Shown piece by piece: positions 1 through 13,000 of a stretch of 64,000 bases of DNA (its first letter is position 1; every line of letters begins with the position of its first letter). A program made the position numbers and the translations under genes. The stretch spans positions 21,739,676 through 21,803,675 of the forward strand of contig CATQJL010000316.1 of NCBI GenBank assembly GCA_958299035.1, given 5' to 3'. Below the pieces are notes generated by a model. It searched no databases. It worked only from the letters and a program-made list of their open reading frames with translations, and was not told the origin of the DNA. This DNA is from Cylicocyclus nassatus. Taxonomy: Eukaryota > Nematoda > Chromadorea > Rhabditida > Strongylidae.

Positions 1-905
1 TCGATGTCGATTTTACCGATTTTTACCGATTTTTTTGCAGAGTTCACCTACAGGGCTAGGAGTTGGCACAGGGGGGGGGGGGAAGTGAGCATGGGGATTC
101 CGGATACAATATTAGTTTTCAGGATTATCGATTACTTTTATCGATTTTATCGATTTTTTTGCAAAGTTTGAGCTACGGGGCTGGGAGTTGGCACAGGGGG
201 GTAATCAAGCATGGGGATTCCGAATACAATATTGGTTTTCAGGATTATCGATTACTTTTATCGATTTTATCGATTTTTTTGCAAAGTTTGAGCTAGGGGG
301 CTGGGAGTTCGCACAGGGGGGTGATCATCCCCAAGGGGGGTGATCAGCGTGCTCGATTACACCCCTGTGCCAAATTCCAGCCCCTAGCTCAAATTTTCAA
401 AAAATCGATAAAATCGATAAAAGTAATGGACGATCTTGAAAACTAATATTGTATTCGTAATCTGCATGCTCGATTACCCCCCCCCCCCCTGTGCAAACTC
501 CCAGCCCCGCAGGTCAAACTTTACAAAAAAATCGATAAAATCGATAAAAGTAATGGACGATCCTGAAAACTAATATTGTGCTCGTAATCAGCATGCTCGA
601 TTACCCCCCCCCCTGTGCAAAATCCCAGCCTCGCATGTCAAAATTTACAAAAAATCGATAAAATTTATAAAAGTAATCGATAATTCTGAAAACTAATATT
701 GTATCCGGAATCCCCATGCTCACTTCCCCCCCCCCTGTGCCAACTCCTAGCCCTGTAGGTGAACTCTGCAAAAAAATCGGTAAAAATCGGTAAAATCGAC
801 ATCGATCGATAACGAAAAGTGGACTGTGACACCCGCCGGGGCCCGAAGTGTATGTGTGCCAAGTTTGGTCCGGATACGGCGGAGCCGGGTAAGCCAGCTA
901 GTTAT
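1..905. repeat. Foldback repeat of ~118-bp units, arms converging near 330-360
   Basis: Units of roughly 118 bp run in one orientation from 1 to about 330 and in the opposite orientation from about 360 to 810. Each carries a cgattttatcgattttt block, a 'ctgggagttggcacagggg' block and a 'gcatggggattccg' block. The outer edge (about 830-905) holds 'gtgccaagtttggtccggat' followed by gccagctagttatatata. The same unit and outer edge recur, inverted, at 46080-46250, so this is a dispersed family. It probably lies in an intron upstream of the exon at 987. The 'ctag' edge is Helitron-like only in a loose sense; the class is unassigned. Confidence 0.8.
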
Positions 906-986
906 ATATATAGCTCAAGGACCTTCATGCTGATTCTTTTTGACTGAATATAGTAAATGTGAATGTCTCCATAAAATTCTTTGCAG

Positions 987-1079
987 GTATTTCTTCAGGC
1001 CGGAAATCTCCGGAAGAACTAACGCAGGACTACATACTACTGATACGTTATATCTACTACATCAAAGAATTCCTTCCCG
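987..1079 (+). CDS. Cassette exon 1 (long type), 93 nt
   Basis: The acceptor is tttgcag and the donor is g|gtcagt. Phase is 1-1. It encodes a Tyr/Ile/Leu-rich stretch containing ELTQDYILLIRYIYYIKEF. A second acceptor (ttcttcag) lies 12 nt inside the exon and keeps the frame, so use of 999 as an alternative start would remove four residues. Confidence 0.7.
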
Positions 1080-4000
1080 GTCAGTTTGTAAAGAGCAGTG
1101 GCGGTTAATACATAGGGGAAAGAGGGGGAGGGGAGGGGGAGAGAGAGAGAGAGAAGAGAAGACAACATTTTTCGAATAAAGTAACGTGGAGGATATAGCC
1201 CTGCAAGAACTGTTTTGGCGGTGTTAGTAGAGGCAGCCATGCTCCCGAAAAATTCCAAAAAGTTTTTTTGCCACAAATTTATTCTTTTTAGTTGATCATA
1301 AGTAAAAACAAAGCACTTGCATAATTCTATAGCTTATGATGACTCAGTTTCGGTGAAAGTTCCCCCCCCCATCCACCCTCCTCGTTCAGCCACTGGCAAT
1401 AAGCACTACCTCAGTTCTTAAACACATGAAATTCTAGAGCTGTTCCCTGCGAGAGATCAATGGCCTGATTCCGGAGATGGTTATCCTTCTTTCTATCCTG
1501 GTCAGTTTTACGTTGGAACGTTTTCTAAAACCTTTTTCCATATTTTTTAAGACCAGCATCCATCGAAAGATGTAACGCATGAATATCTATTACTGTTATT
1601 ATATTACCAGTACTTCGCAGAATTCCGCTTTTCATTCGAGAATGGTTAGTTTGTAAAATATCACACTAATCTGTGAATTTTCGCGTATCTTCAGATATGT
1701 TCTTCCCGGGAAATTCAATGCCGGGAGGCTTCATGCAAGACTATTATTTGTTACTAATTTATTACCGTTACTACATGGAGTACCACCACCAATTCGGACT
1801 CGGTTAGTTTGCAAATCAAAACAAGTTCCACAGTTCTCAAAAAAGTTTTTCTGAACCTGCTAATTTTAGGGAGATATTTCGGAAGCTCCGGTTATTATTC
1901 CCGCTCTGGTCGGTTATATTTCAAAAGTTGCCCTCTGAGCTTTTTCCAGATACCCTCTTTGAAGTGGGGTTCTTCAGGGTACTCAAGACAAGACCACTTA
2001 TTATTACTGCTTTATTACCGTTACTACATGAATTACCGCCTTCTATTCGACTACGGTTGGTTTGCAAAAAATGCGCAACTCTCCTGTTCTTGCATAATCC
2101 ATCAATTTGCTATTTTTTAGAAGGAGATCTGTTGCCTGAATATTATGGCTATCTAGATCGTTTCCGATCAGGTCAGTTATTCAAAGCCTCTATGCTCTTC
2201 TTTGATTGATTTTCTTCTAATCGACAATCTCTAGGAAATTTAACGCGAGAATACCTATTATCACTAATCTATTACAAATACTTTGAAGACTTCCGTATCT
2301 GGTTTGAGCTCGGTTAGTTCGTAAGAGAGATGGGTCCATCAAATTTTACTTATAAAATTTCTTTAGACTGGCAACGTTTGGAATATTTGCGGTACAAATA
2401 CTCTAACATTTCCCTTTCTTTCGGACCCGGTCAGTGGCACTGAACATAATGAGTTCATTTTTTTTAATAGATTTTACAGGTCAACAATTCGAGGAGAGTT
2501 CAATGCAGGAGTACTTGCTCTTACTACTACGTTATTACTATACAGAATTCCATCTTACACTAGAGTTTGGTCAGTCTCTAAAAAAACTCAATCCTTCAAT
2601 TTTCTTCAATTTTTTGAACCCTGCTGTCGTAGATTATCCAAATAATCTACAACCTTTAGCATTGTAGATCTACCGTGTATGTTATATTTAGCATATCTGT
2701 TAGCTTGTCGTTGACAAACCTTATTGTTCACTGACCACTTAAGCCGCCAGGTCACCCCTCCGCTGTGCTTGATAGTCTACTTGGCGGCGCCTACTTTCAT
2801 GTAGGCAATCCTTCATGCTGTATGATACTATTGTTTGCCAGAAGGAAGCATCTAGGTTGCCACGCCCAAAATAGTGGCATAAATAGACCTGGATGCTCAC
2901 TTCTGGACTCGTCTCGCCAAATCTATATTCCACTGGAATTGTTTCCCGAATAAACAATTCCTTCAACGTAGTGGCATCCAATATTGGTTAACACCAAATT
3001 GGTGCATTCGGCCTACGGTTCACTTTCTGGCGTTTGCTACCCAGAAAGCTGATAAAGTCCCGCGTGGCAGACACTCCACTAATTAATTGAACCCTTTTGA
3101 GCTCTCTCTTCGTGAGACGACCGGAAGGTAGTAAAAGCTTTAGTTGGCAGGCTTCTTCACTGATCAATTGAACCCTTCTGAGCTCTATCTTCGTGAGACG
3201 ACCAGAAGGTAGTAAAAGCGTCAGCCGAAGAAATTTCACTGGTCAATTGAACCTTTCTGAGCTCTCTCTTCGTGAGACGACCAGAAGGTAGTAAAAGCCC
3301 CAGCTGAATACTTCTCCACTAATTAATTGAACCCTTTTGAGCTCTCTCTTCGTGAGACGACCTGAAGGTAGTAAAAGCGTTAGTTGGCAGAAAATCACTG
3401 ATTAATTGAACCCTTCTGTGCTCTCTCTTCGTGAGACGACCAGAAGGTAGTAAAAGCGTCAGTTGAGGAAACCACTGGTTAATTGAACCCTTCTGAGCTC
3501 TCTCTTCCTGAGACGACCAGAAAGTAGTAAAAGCTCCAGCTGAAGACCTTACCACTGAAATTGAACTCTTCTGTGATCTTCTAGTAAGACGACCAGAGGT
3601 TAGTAAAAAAAACAGTTGGTACATCTTTAATAGTTCACTCGAAAACTATTAAATTACAAGGTCTCCTCAAAATCTCACTGGGCAGAATTCAAACCTAACC
3701 AGTCAGCACAGCGTTCAAGCCCATCGGCACGCTTGCTAACCAACTAGAAGAAGCTAAGCGCTCCACTGCTAGCTCACTAGTGACTAATTTTCTTGCGCTC
3801 AGCAAGAAAAAATCCCACAAAGGTTCAGGCCCAGCCAACCTCACAGTTCTCGACAGCTGCGCGTACTCAGTACCCAGCCAGAACACCTCTACCAAAGCCG
3901 ACACCTGCAGTGCCAAAGCACGCAGACGACAAAAGCGCAAGCGATACAAGTCCATGCGCACAAGGCAGACGATGGCTGAGCTAACTCTATACAAAGCTCG

Positions 4001-7000
4001 CATTTCTATGGCCTGCTCATCAATCAGCGGTCTTGAAGACAAGGTCCGCAATATTGATAAGGCTTTCGAATTTCCCAACACTGCAACCGAATGCAACGCC
4101 TTCATAGCGGACAAAATAGCAGAGATTGATGAACTGCAAATTACTCTAACAGGTTTACTGGAGAACCTGGAGGCGCAAGTGCAAACTGCCATGAATTTTC
4201 TTGGCGCAAAAAAGGACCAGTCAGACAAAGACAGATTGATGAACGATTTGGCTGCCTTCCTAAGCACAGAAGCGAACGGTCTACAGCTTGAAGGTATCAA
4301 CTGGACCAACAGGTTGAAATATCGAACGAGGGAATTAGAAAAACAGTCAGGTGTAATCCACTCATTAGCATCGTCTTCGATGCGATCACCAGTACCGGAT
4401 ACGGACACGGATAGTTGTCTATCCACAAGACAAAACAATGAGCACAGGGTCCGATTACCAGTGCTGGAAGTTCCAACGTTTAGTGGAAGCTACAAAGACT
4501 ACCCGACGTTTTGGACGATCTTCAATTCGCTTATCCATAGCAATACACAGCTAAGCGACACTGATAAGTTCCTATTTTTGAGGCAAGCACTAAAAGGATC
4601 TGCTGCTTCTATGCTTGGCAATATTCCTGTGATAGGGAAAAATTACGACAAAGCTGTGAAACTCCTCGACAAGAGATACAACAAGTCCGGATGCATAGCT
4701 GATCTTCTCATCACAGAGCTCGAAAAATTTCCGCGAGCAAAGGAAGACGCGAGTAGCTGCCGAAAAATGTTAACCGATGTGACTGAAAAGCTCACTCACA
4801 TTGAGTGTGCGGGAGTCACCTTGGACAACGGGCGAATGTGGAGACGATTGATACTCTCAAAATTCCCAACATCACTGAGCGAAAAGGTGTTCAGCAAAGA
4901 GCAAAACGAAAACAAACCGTTATCTACCGAGGAAATATTAGAGATCCTGGAAAGTGCGGTAGCTCTTAAGGAAACAATCGCCCTTTCAATGGACACATTC
5001 CAAGCATTCGAGGACTGCAAAATTATGGCACGCTCTAATTTCGATCAAGAAGTTGATGAAAGGCTGAACTATGAAGAAGACTCAATCGCATACAATTCGA
5101 ACTACGGTCAAGGAAATAGATCTTCGAGAGATTCGATTGCTCAATGCATCTGCGGAAGTTACCAGCATGATGCGACGAGATGCACAACATTCCAAACAGC
5201 AGCAGAGCGACGTAATGAAGCCAGGAAACAAAGGCTGTGCTTCAGATGTCTTCAAACCGATCACAGGATTAGTGATTGCACAAGCTCACAGTCCTGCTAC
5301 AAGTGCCACGAAAACCACCACACTGCCGTATGCATGGGTAGCTATTCGGCATCTAGAGGCACCCCAACCAAGCGATCGCAGCAACGATCTGCTCGCGATC
5401 AAGATCTCCCGAGAAACCCTGAATTTGCGCAAAATTCTGAAATTCTCCACAACAAGAGCACGAAGCGAGAAAGAGGAATGCAGCACGTACTGATGACGGC
5501 GACTGCACTCGCATACGACTACACATCGACCAGCTATAAGCCCGTAACTGTTTTCTTTGATGGAGGTGCACAAAAGAGCTTCATCAATGCAAAGAAGACC
5601 CAAGCTCTTGGCTTACCAGTGCTGCAAAACACCACTTTCAAGATTGGCGGCTTCGGAGGATCTACCGCACATTTCACATCCAGTGAAGTCCCGCTTACAC
5701 TGAGAACAACGTCTGCTGGAGTCGCTATCAAAGCCGTGAAGATACACACAAAGTCAACACTCACTTCCGCGATGAGTACAGCTTGGCTAAGCGCAGAGGA
5801 TAGAAGGTTGATTCGAAAAAGAAAGATTCGAGTAGCACAACCGGATCTGAAGACGCGACGGTTCACACCGGACATTCTCATTGGTCAAGATCTGATCGAT
5901 CAATTCATCTTGAGGGATCGACCATGTACAATTCTTCCGTCAGGACTTATTCTCACCCCTACTGTTTTCGGTCATGCAATCTCCGGAAGCAGTCCGATAT
6001 ATGGAATCAAGATGGAGGAGCATTCGCAGAACACTGCAATCACCATGGTCTCCTACAATCATCTAGTGGGTAAAGGAAACTCAATGAAGCAGAAGCCAGT
6101 TACAAGCGTCGAACAAGCTGAGCGCAAAACTTCCAAACGCCGAGCAAAGAAGCTCAATCCTCCGTATCCGATGAATATATTCGCACAACCTGAGAAGTCA
6201 TCTACGAAACACGAAAGCTACCAACGTAACAGCGCATCTCGTGGACAACAATTCGATCGCAAACGCCGAAAACCAAGGGCTCAAGGACAATTCATGAAGA
6301 TGATTACTGATGCTCAACCGGGATGTCTCGCTTCAGCGTCGCGCCTGGCCCCGAAGGCCGACCACGACATGATGGCCGACCACCTTACGAATCCCAGACG
6401 AAGACAACGAACCCGTTACAGAAATCATGTGATATACGTGACTTAGCTAATGTTGTGATGAACTTTTGTAACCTACGTGTAACTTTTGTGATTTATATTT
6501 TCTTGCTTACGCGCCTTCCGTCGCGCGCCCCACTGTCGTAGATTATCCAAATAATCTACAACCTTTAGCATTGTAGATCTACCGTGTATGTTATATTTAG
6601 CATATCTGTTAGCTTGTCGTTGACAAACCTTATTGTTCACTGACCACTTAAGCCGCCAGGTCACCCCTCCGCTGTGCTTGATAGTCTACTTGGCGGCGCC
6701 TACTTTCATGTAGGCAATCCTTCATGCTGTATGATACTATTGTTTACCAGAAGTGAGCATTCAGGTTATCCACGCCCAAATAGTGGCATAAAAGGGCCTG
6801 AATACTCAGTTCTGGTGTTGGTTCGAATATTACCACTATCGTCAGCGGCTGTTCCGCATTATTCACTGTTGATAGTCAGCGGCTGCTCCGCTACTATCCA
6901 ATAAACAGTTTACAACGTAGTGGTACCAGCTTGGTGTATACCAAACCTGCTATATTCAGAAAATTCAACTGACTATTTCGAAAGCCTCTTACCTTTCCAA

Positions 7001-10000
7001 ACTGGTTAGTTTTATCATAATTTTTTTGCGAGCTTTCTTTCCAAGCAATTATGGAGCTCGGCGTTAAGAAGATTTGATGTGTGACTACGTAATAATACTA
7101 CGTCGTTGTTGTTACTCTGGAATTTTTTGTATCCCAATGGCCATTTCAATGGGGGGTGGGGGAGAGGGGGAATAGCCCTTTGAGCAGATTTTTCTCACAA
7201 CATTTTTTTCTAGAATGCCGCATTTCACAAAATAGAAGCATCATTACTTCGCTTCCCTTCCACATTAGTTGATATTTTATGAGTTATACATCATAAAATA
7301 AGACAGTACGCTAAGAATATCATTTCCAAATTCCTGAGGAAGGTAGTGTGAGTTAGAAAGCGCAGGCAAAACAAAAGTTTGAGATGGTTAGGGATAATAG
7401 ATAACAATCTTCTACGGTTGGGGGGGGGGGGGTATTGGGAGCAAAGGTGAGGCTGGGAGCGGATGAGCTACATATGTTGAGGAAGCGCCCTCCCCCCCCC
7501 TCTCTAGTTTGTACTTTGTGGCTGTGTAAATGTCGAAATTTGTTGGTACTTTTCGGCTCTTTTGGTAACATACCAGTTCGTTTCGACCAATAATGCGTTC
7601 AATATCAAATGTAACTGACCAGTTACTAGGAGTTTTTGGTACGGGAATTCTTGCGCCACTAAGCTGAATTCTGGTGGTGACTTGATTGAGATCATACAGT
7701 GTTGGCCATAGCATCCTGCCTTGGTGGGTGTCTGAAAAAGATTATACTATGTAAATCAACGTTATTTCTCTGTACGGAACATCAGCAACTACGCAAAGTT
7801 GACTCAAGCACCCCACATCACTTTCATTGCAAAGGCTCAGTATCTCAGGACATTCGACATACGAGGTGATTAAGTGCTCGAAAATTCGGTGAACCAGCAG
7901 TCATTTTGAAACAATGTGACTTAGTGCAGTGCGAATTTCCTAAAAAGGCGAAGATTCCAGGTGTAACAGATGTCTCATATTTTGATGCTGTAATTAATGC
8001 TGTACATTAAACTTTGGGTTCAAAAAATGTAGTAGTGCTTAAAAAAAAGGAGGTGACTTTATAGCTTGATCAGCCTTCACAACAAATTTGTCCAAATATC
8101 TCAATTTTTCTCCGGCCAAAATCAAAGAGCTGGGTTTCTACGATTTACGTTTCTACTTTCTACGATTCTTTATATACTAGGGAGCGCTGGTTCAAACACA
8201 GAACAGTGGTTTGCCAGACAATTCCATCTAATTGTAAGACAGGGCACCGCGATTTCTAGGATGACTTCAGAACTATGGCCAGCACTGTATGCAAAAGTAC
8301 AAAAGACCGTATATGCAGCATATTTCTATCTACCTTCCAATGTATTTGCCCTCACCCACTGCTAGCGACCTTACGGGTGTATCTAGAAAAACAAATGCAT
8401 GAGAGCTCGTTATTACCATACTACATTGCTCCAGATTTTCACCTTCTGAGCCTATTTTTTAAAAAATAGAATTTTTTCATGTTCGTAATTTAGACATGCT
8501 GTCTCCGGGAGATCTACCTGTTAATGTTCTTGAAGAGTTGCGCCTTCGTTTCCAAACAGGTTGGTGTTAACTTAAAAGAAGAATTTCCGAACTCTTATAA
8601 ACTTTTGAATCGGCCTTTCGGAATTACTCTTATAAACTTTTGAATCGGCCTTTCGGAATCTATCTCATAATTGCATACTAATATTTTTTTACATAGTGCG
8701 AAGATATTCGTGCTCCACTTGAGTGCGGCTTGAAAAAAAAAGCCCTTGAAGGCAGCGTCTCGGCAAAATGAAAGACATTGGGATTTTGTAGGGATGTTGT
8801 AGTAGACCCTCTACCTAAGCAATGACTAAAAATTAAGCAAGAAATGATGTATACCAAACTTGTAATCTGCGGATGTGGAACGAATTTTACAGCATAGAGC
8901 GCGTATAGCGCACGCAGTCATGACGACAAGGTCCCACAACGACACGAGTAGATTGGGGTTATACTGATCCCGAAGTTCCAGAACTGTGCCGGAAGTTTGC
9001 CGAGACTGTGCTGCATGCGCTGCACCCGCCGACATGCGGTTTTGAATGGCGCGAAATAACTTTGACTTTTTTAACATTTCCATGGTGAATTTTGCTCGTT
9101 TTCATCCCATTCTTGTATCTCGCTTGCTCTTGTAATTGAAAAAGTTCCAAGCTTGGAGGGGGTACAAGAATGAGCGCTATTTCGTTTTGTGCTCCAGCTA
9201 AAAACGCCACGAATTTATGGCGCTTCCATTCTGCACATTCTTCCAAGTTCTGAGAACAGAAGCGAATATTGAGAAAGAAACAGCAAACAGTAAAAATTCA
9301 CACCCAAAACCCAATATCATGAAAACATAAAGAAAGATTAGCGATTTTCGCAACCGTGATGGTTGTACCAGTCCTCTTAGGGGACAGTTGAAGATAATGA
9401 GGATACGGCAACTCTTTGAAACACAAAAAGAGCCTTCAGCAGAAAAATCACGAAGGAGAAGGGGCGCACAAAGGAAAATGGATAATGTACGCAAGACATG
9501 ATGACATGAAAAAGTTTCATTCTCGAATTCCGCTTAAGTTCGTAATCCTCTACATCACAAGAAGTAGCAAGACGCAAGAATGAGACAAAGATGGGCAAAA
9601 TTTGCAACTAAAAAGAGAGTCAAAAATTGTCGTCTCGCGCCGGTCAAAACCGCATGCAAGTGGCTGCAGCGCAGCTCACAGCAGCACGCCATCATAGTGC
9701 GAGAAGCTGGAACTGTTCCAAAACTTTGGGATCAGTATGAAACCAGCTTAACCTTGGCGGTATCGCTTCCCCTCGTCTCAATTCAAATGGGGGGGGGGGG
9801 GAGGGGGGCAGGGGAAGCTTCGGACACTGTTAGTATGGGGTCGTCCTAGACTTCAAATAACAACAAAGAAGACGCTCGTGCTTCGGAAGCAAGCAAAAGA
9901 ACGTACGGGATAGTGTACGTATAAAAAAATGAAAAAAAGATACGTCCAAATGCGAGTGAATTATACGACTACATATGGGGGTTGGGATGCTAGGTGAATA

Positions 10001-13000
10001 CTTAAGGATAATCGGAGCCAAGTAAGGATATTGGTTTACTTAGTATACACCAACCTAATTCCCCAAGCCTTGAACAGACCTGACAAATTTCATCTAGAGA
10101 AGAAGTTTTCTTTGAACTGCCGGAACGCCGCCAATGACTTTTCGTAGATTACGGAGGATCACTGCTCGTACATTTATTAACCGCACAATGTTTTTCACCA
10201 TCTTCTTACAATTGCCATACAATATGAGCGTAAATGATACTCGAGATAGAACAAAGTGGTTAGCTGCTAGCGTTGATAGGTTGATTTATAATAGATTTCT
10301 AGTATCCAAAGATGCGAACGCGCCACGCTACACGCCCATGGTCAGAGTACTTCGTACGATATTAGCCCAACATCAAAACCGAACCAATTCATCCGCGCAA
10401 GCGATGGAAAGTATTGTTTGCATCCCACCTTTCCCATACAACCTGGCCCTTGACGAACGCACAAATATGAGCGGCAACGGACGTCAAAACGGTATCGCTG
10501 GCTTCTTTCGCGGCGCTGATTTTTCAGTATGCACTTTATCTGTGACAAAATGTACGCATGGATGCAGTGGTACCTACACGGTGTTCCAAAAAAAGCGTAG
10601 AAAAATGTACCGAACGTTTGATTTTCAATAACTTCCCTGTATGGGATGCTTTCGCTTATCTTTGAGTGTTATACAGTAAAGCTGGGTTCAACTTAGATTT
10701 ACAGTATAGAGCGAACCACCAATTTCTCTTACTGTGGGAGGAATTTGGACTAATTTTAATCTTTTGACCGAGAACTGCTTCTAACAATACCAAAAAAAAC
10801 GAAGGACGTTAAAGTGAGGTTTTCGGGGATGCTGAATCGATTTAAAAAGTTTTCCGCTACCGTACTTCTCATCTTCCTACGGTATGCACACCGTAACGCC
10901 AAATTTTTCCTTTTTTTCCAAAATTTACTGGATCAAGTTGCAATTACAAATACATCGTCTAAAGCCCTCGCGTTAGCCGAAGCGTTACAGTATGCATGCC
11001 GTAGGAAGATGAGAAGTAAGGTAGCGGAAAACTTCGTAATAAGATTCAGCATTTCCGAAAACCTCAGTTTAACGTCCTTCGTTTTTTTTGGAATTTTGTA
11101 GCTCTCGCCTGTCGAAAGCTTAAAATCAGTTGAAAATTCTTACCGTAATCCTACAATAACTAAGAGTAATCGGTGAATCGCTCTATACTGTAAATCTAAC
11201 AAAAGTTGAACCCAGCTCTACCGGATAACACTCAAAGATCCGCGAAAGCTTTTCATATAGGGAAGTTACCAAAGATCAAACTTTCGACATATTTTTTGGG
11301 ACACCCTGTATGATACTATATATTATACATAATGAGAAAGGTGACACAGCAGATAATTGGGCAAAAGGTGTACTTATATCGCTACGGGTATAATGACCCT
11401 ATTGTTTGGCGTCTGACATTAGCATAAAAGAAGTATCACTTACTTACCTTTGATTCAACTGGATTGGCGGCTTGAAGGCGTGCTTCGTGACTTAGTTAAG
11501 GCTGGAAGATGATCAGAGGACACTCGCGCGATAGAGTCGCAGACTGCGTCGCGGGCGCGAGCGACCTTAATTAGACCACAAAGCCCCGCCTTCCAACCGC
11601 CAATCCAGTTGCAAAGATTATGGTGGTGCCGATATTGTCGGACCCATTCTTGCACATCAAAGGAATTATGATGAATGCATAATATTTATCTTGTCTCAAC
11701 TTCCACTTAAACTTACTGAAGTTTGCTGACGTGTGTGGTTATGCCAATAAATCATATCAAGATTTTCAACTTATATAATTTAGAATTCGCGAATGGATCC
11801 ATGAGCAGTCCTTCCTTTGCTTCGCAATTAATCCTTCGGATTCTCAACTCCTTGGCACAATTCCAGATATCCATGATGGGCATCTATACAAAGGTAATTT
11901 GACTCGATTTGAAAGATTTATTCAAGTAGAAGAAAGATTGTTCAGTACCGCAATAAAAATGATTGATTCGTAAAAAAACCATTGCGTGTATCTGATAAGT
12001 AGAAGTGCCTAACTCAATACGATAGGTCTAGATTAGGCAGTAAAAGATTTTTTCACAAATATTTTCATCTTTTTGCTCATAATAGGTTATTTCAGTGCCA
12101 CAAGTAAGCACATTGCGCAACACCGTAAGTAAGAATCCGATAAGATTTGTGAACTCTGATAGCCTTCCGTGCTACCGTACCTAGGTAAACTTCATATATC
12201 AAGAGATGCCCTTGTCAAGCTAAGTTAGAAGGTGCCCACGAAATCAGTATGTACCCATTCTGAGCCAAGATATGCCTACTCCGTGAATTTCGGCGAATTC
12301 CGGCGGTCGCTGCTTTGTTTCTTGCAGATTTATTATATGTGTTATAATTCCGCCTGATATTATAATTGTGGACCAGCAGTAGGTAATACTCTGTGAAGTC
12401 GAAATATGGCGAATAGCAAAAACCAAATTCAGCCATTAATTAAAAAATGAAGTGTAGATACTTACAAACTTGCGGTTCATAATTGCTTAGAGTTTCGAGA
12501 AGGTCTGTAGATACTTTTAATCCGTCTAAGAGCAGGAACGAAACGGTTCTGTAGTTATCTATTGATAAAGTGTTTACAATATTTTTTATCATTACTTATT
12601 AGAGGCAGTGTCTCGGCAGAATTTAACTTTCCAGATTTTCACCTTTTCAAAGCCTTCTCGCCATGAAAACCCATATCTGGGCTTTTTAGCGCTGAAAATG
12701 GCGAAAATGAGCTTTTTCGAAGATTTCCAGGAACACATTCAGGAGAATACGTGCAAGTAGGGGGGGGGGGCGAAAGACTTCCGGCGTATCTTCACTAAAC
12801 GCAGACCTGAAAAACCTTCGAAAAGGGCTCATTTTTGCCATTTTCATGAGCTGGAAGCCCAGATATAAATTCCTTATGGCGAGAAGACCCCGAAAAGGTG
12901 AAAAACTTTAAAACAAATGCCAAGAGACTATCTTTGAGTATCGTACGCACCCCATGAGTTGAGCATAAAAATGAAAGTTGAGGACCATCGTAGCAATTTT

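Larger units (their letters stand above)
2625..6945 (+). mobile_element. Bel/Pao-type LTR retrotransposon, gag-protease only, inserted in an intron
   Basis: Two direct LTRs (374 and 412 bp) begin tgtcgtag and end ccaaa, with a cctgc duplication on both sides. The interior holds a candidate primer site right after LTR1 ('ttggtgcattcgg' at 2999), a leader of seven ~80-bp repeats, and one long frame with Pao-family gag (DUF1759-like), zinc-knuckle and retropepsin-like (DUF1758-like) regions. No reverse transcriptase, RNase H or integrase follows, so it is non-autonomous or internally deleted. No clear polypurine tract precedes LTR2. It is inserted in the sense orientation relative to the host gene. 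Confidence 0.88.

Noticed and set aside
830..905. Helitron 3' end (hairpin plus ctag) at the edge of the first repeat
   Set aside because: The hairpin is weak, no TC 5' end was found, and the second family member at 46.1 kb does not show the same end.
3695..4438. 247-codon minus-strand frame
   Set aside because: It is antisense to the gag region of the Bel/Pao element and has no recognisable domain.
10134..10631. 165-codon + frame
   Set aside because: It crosses the left end of the TA-flanked foldback element, has no domain and no supporting splice sites.
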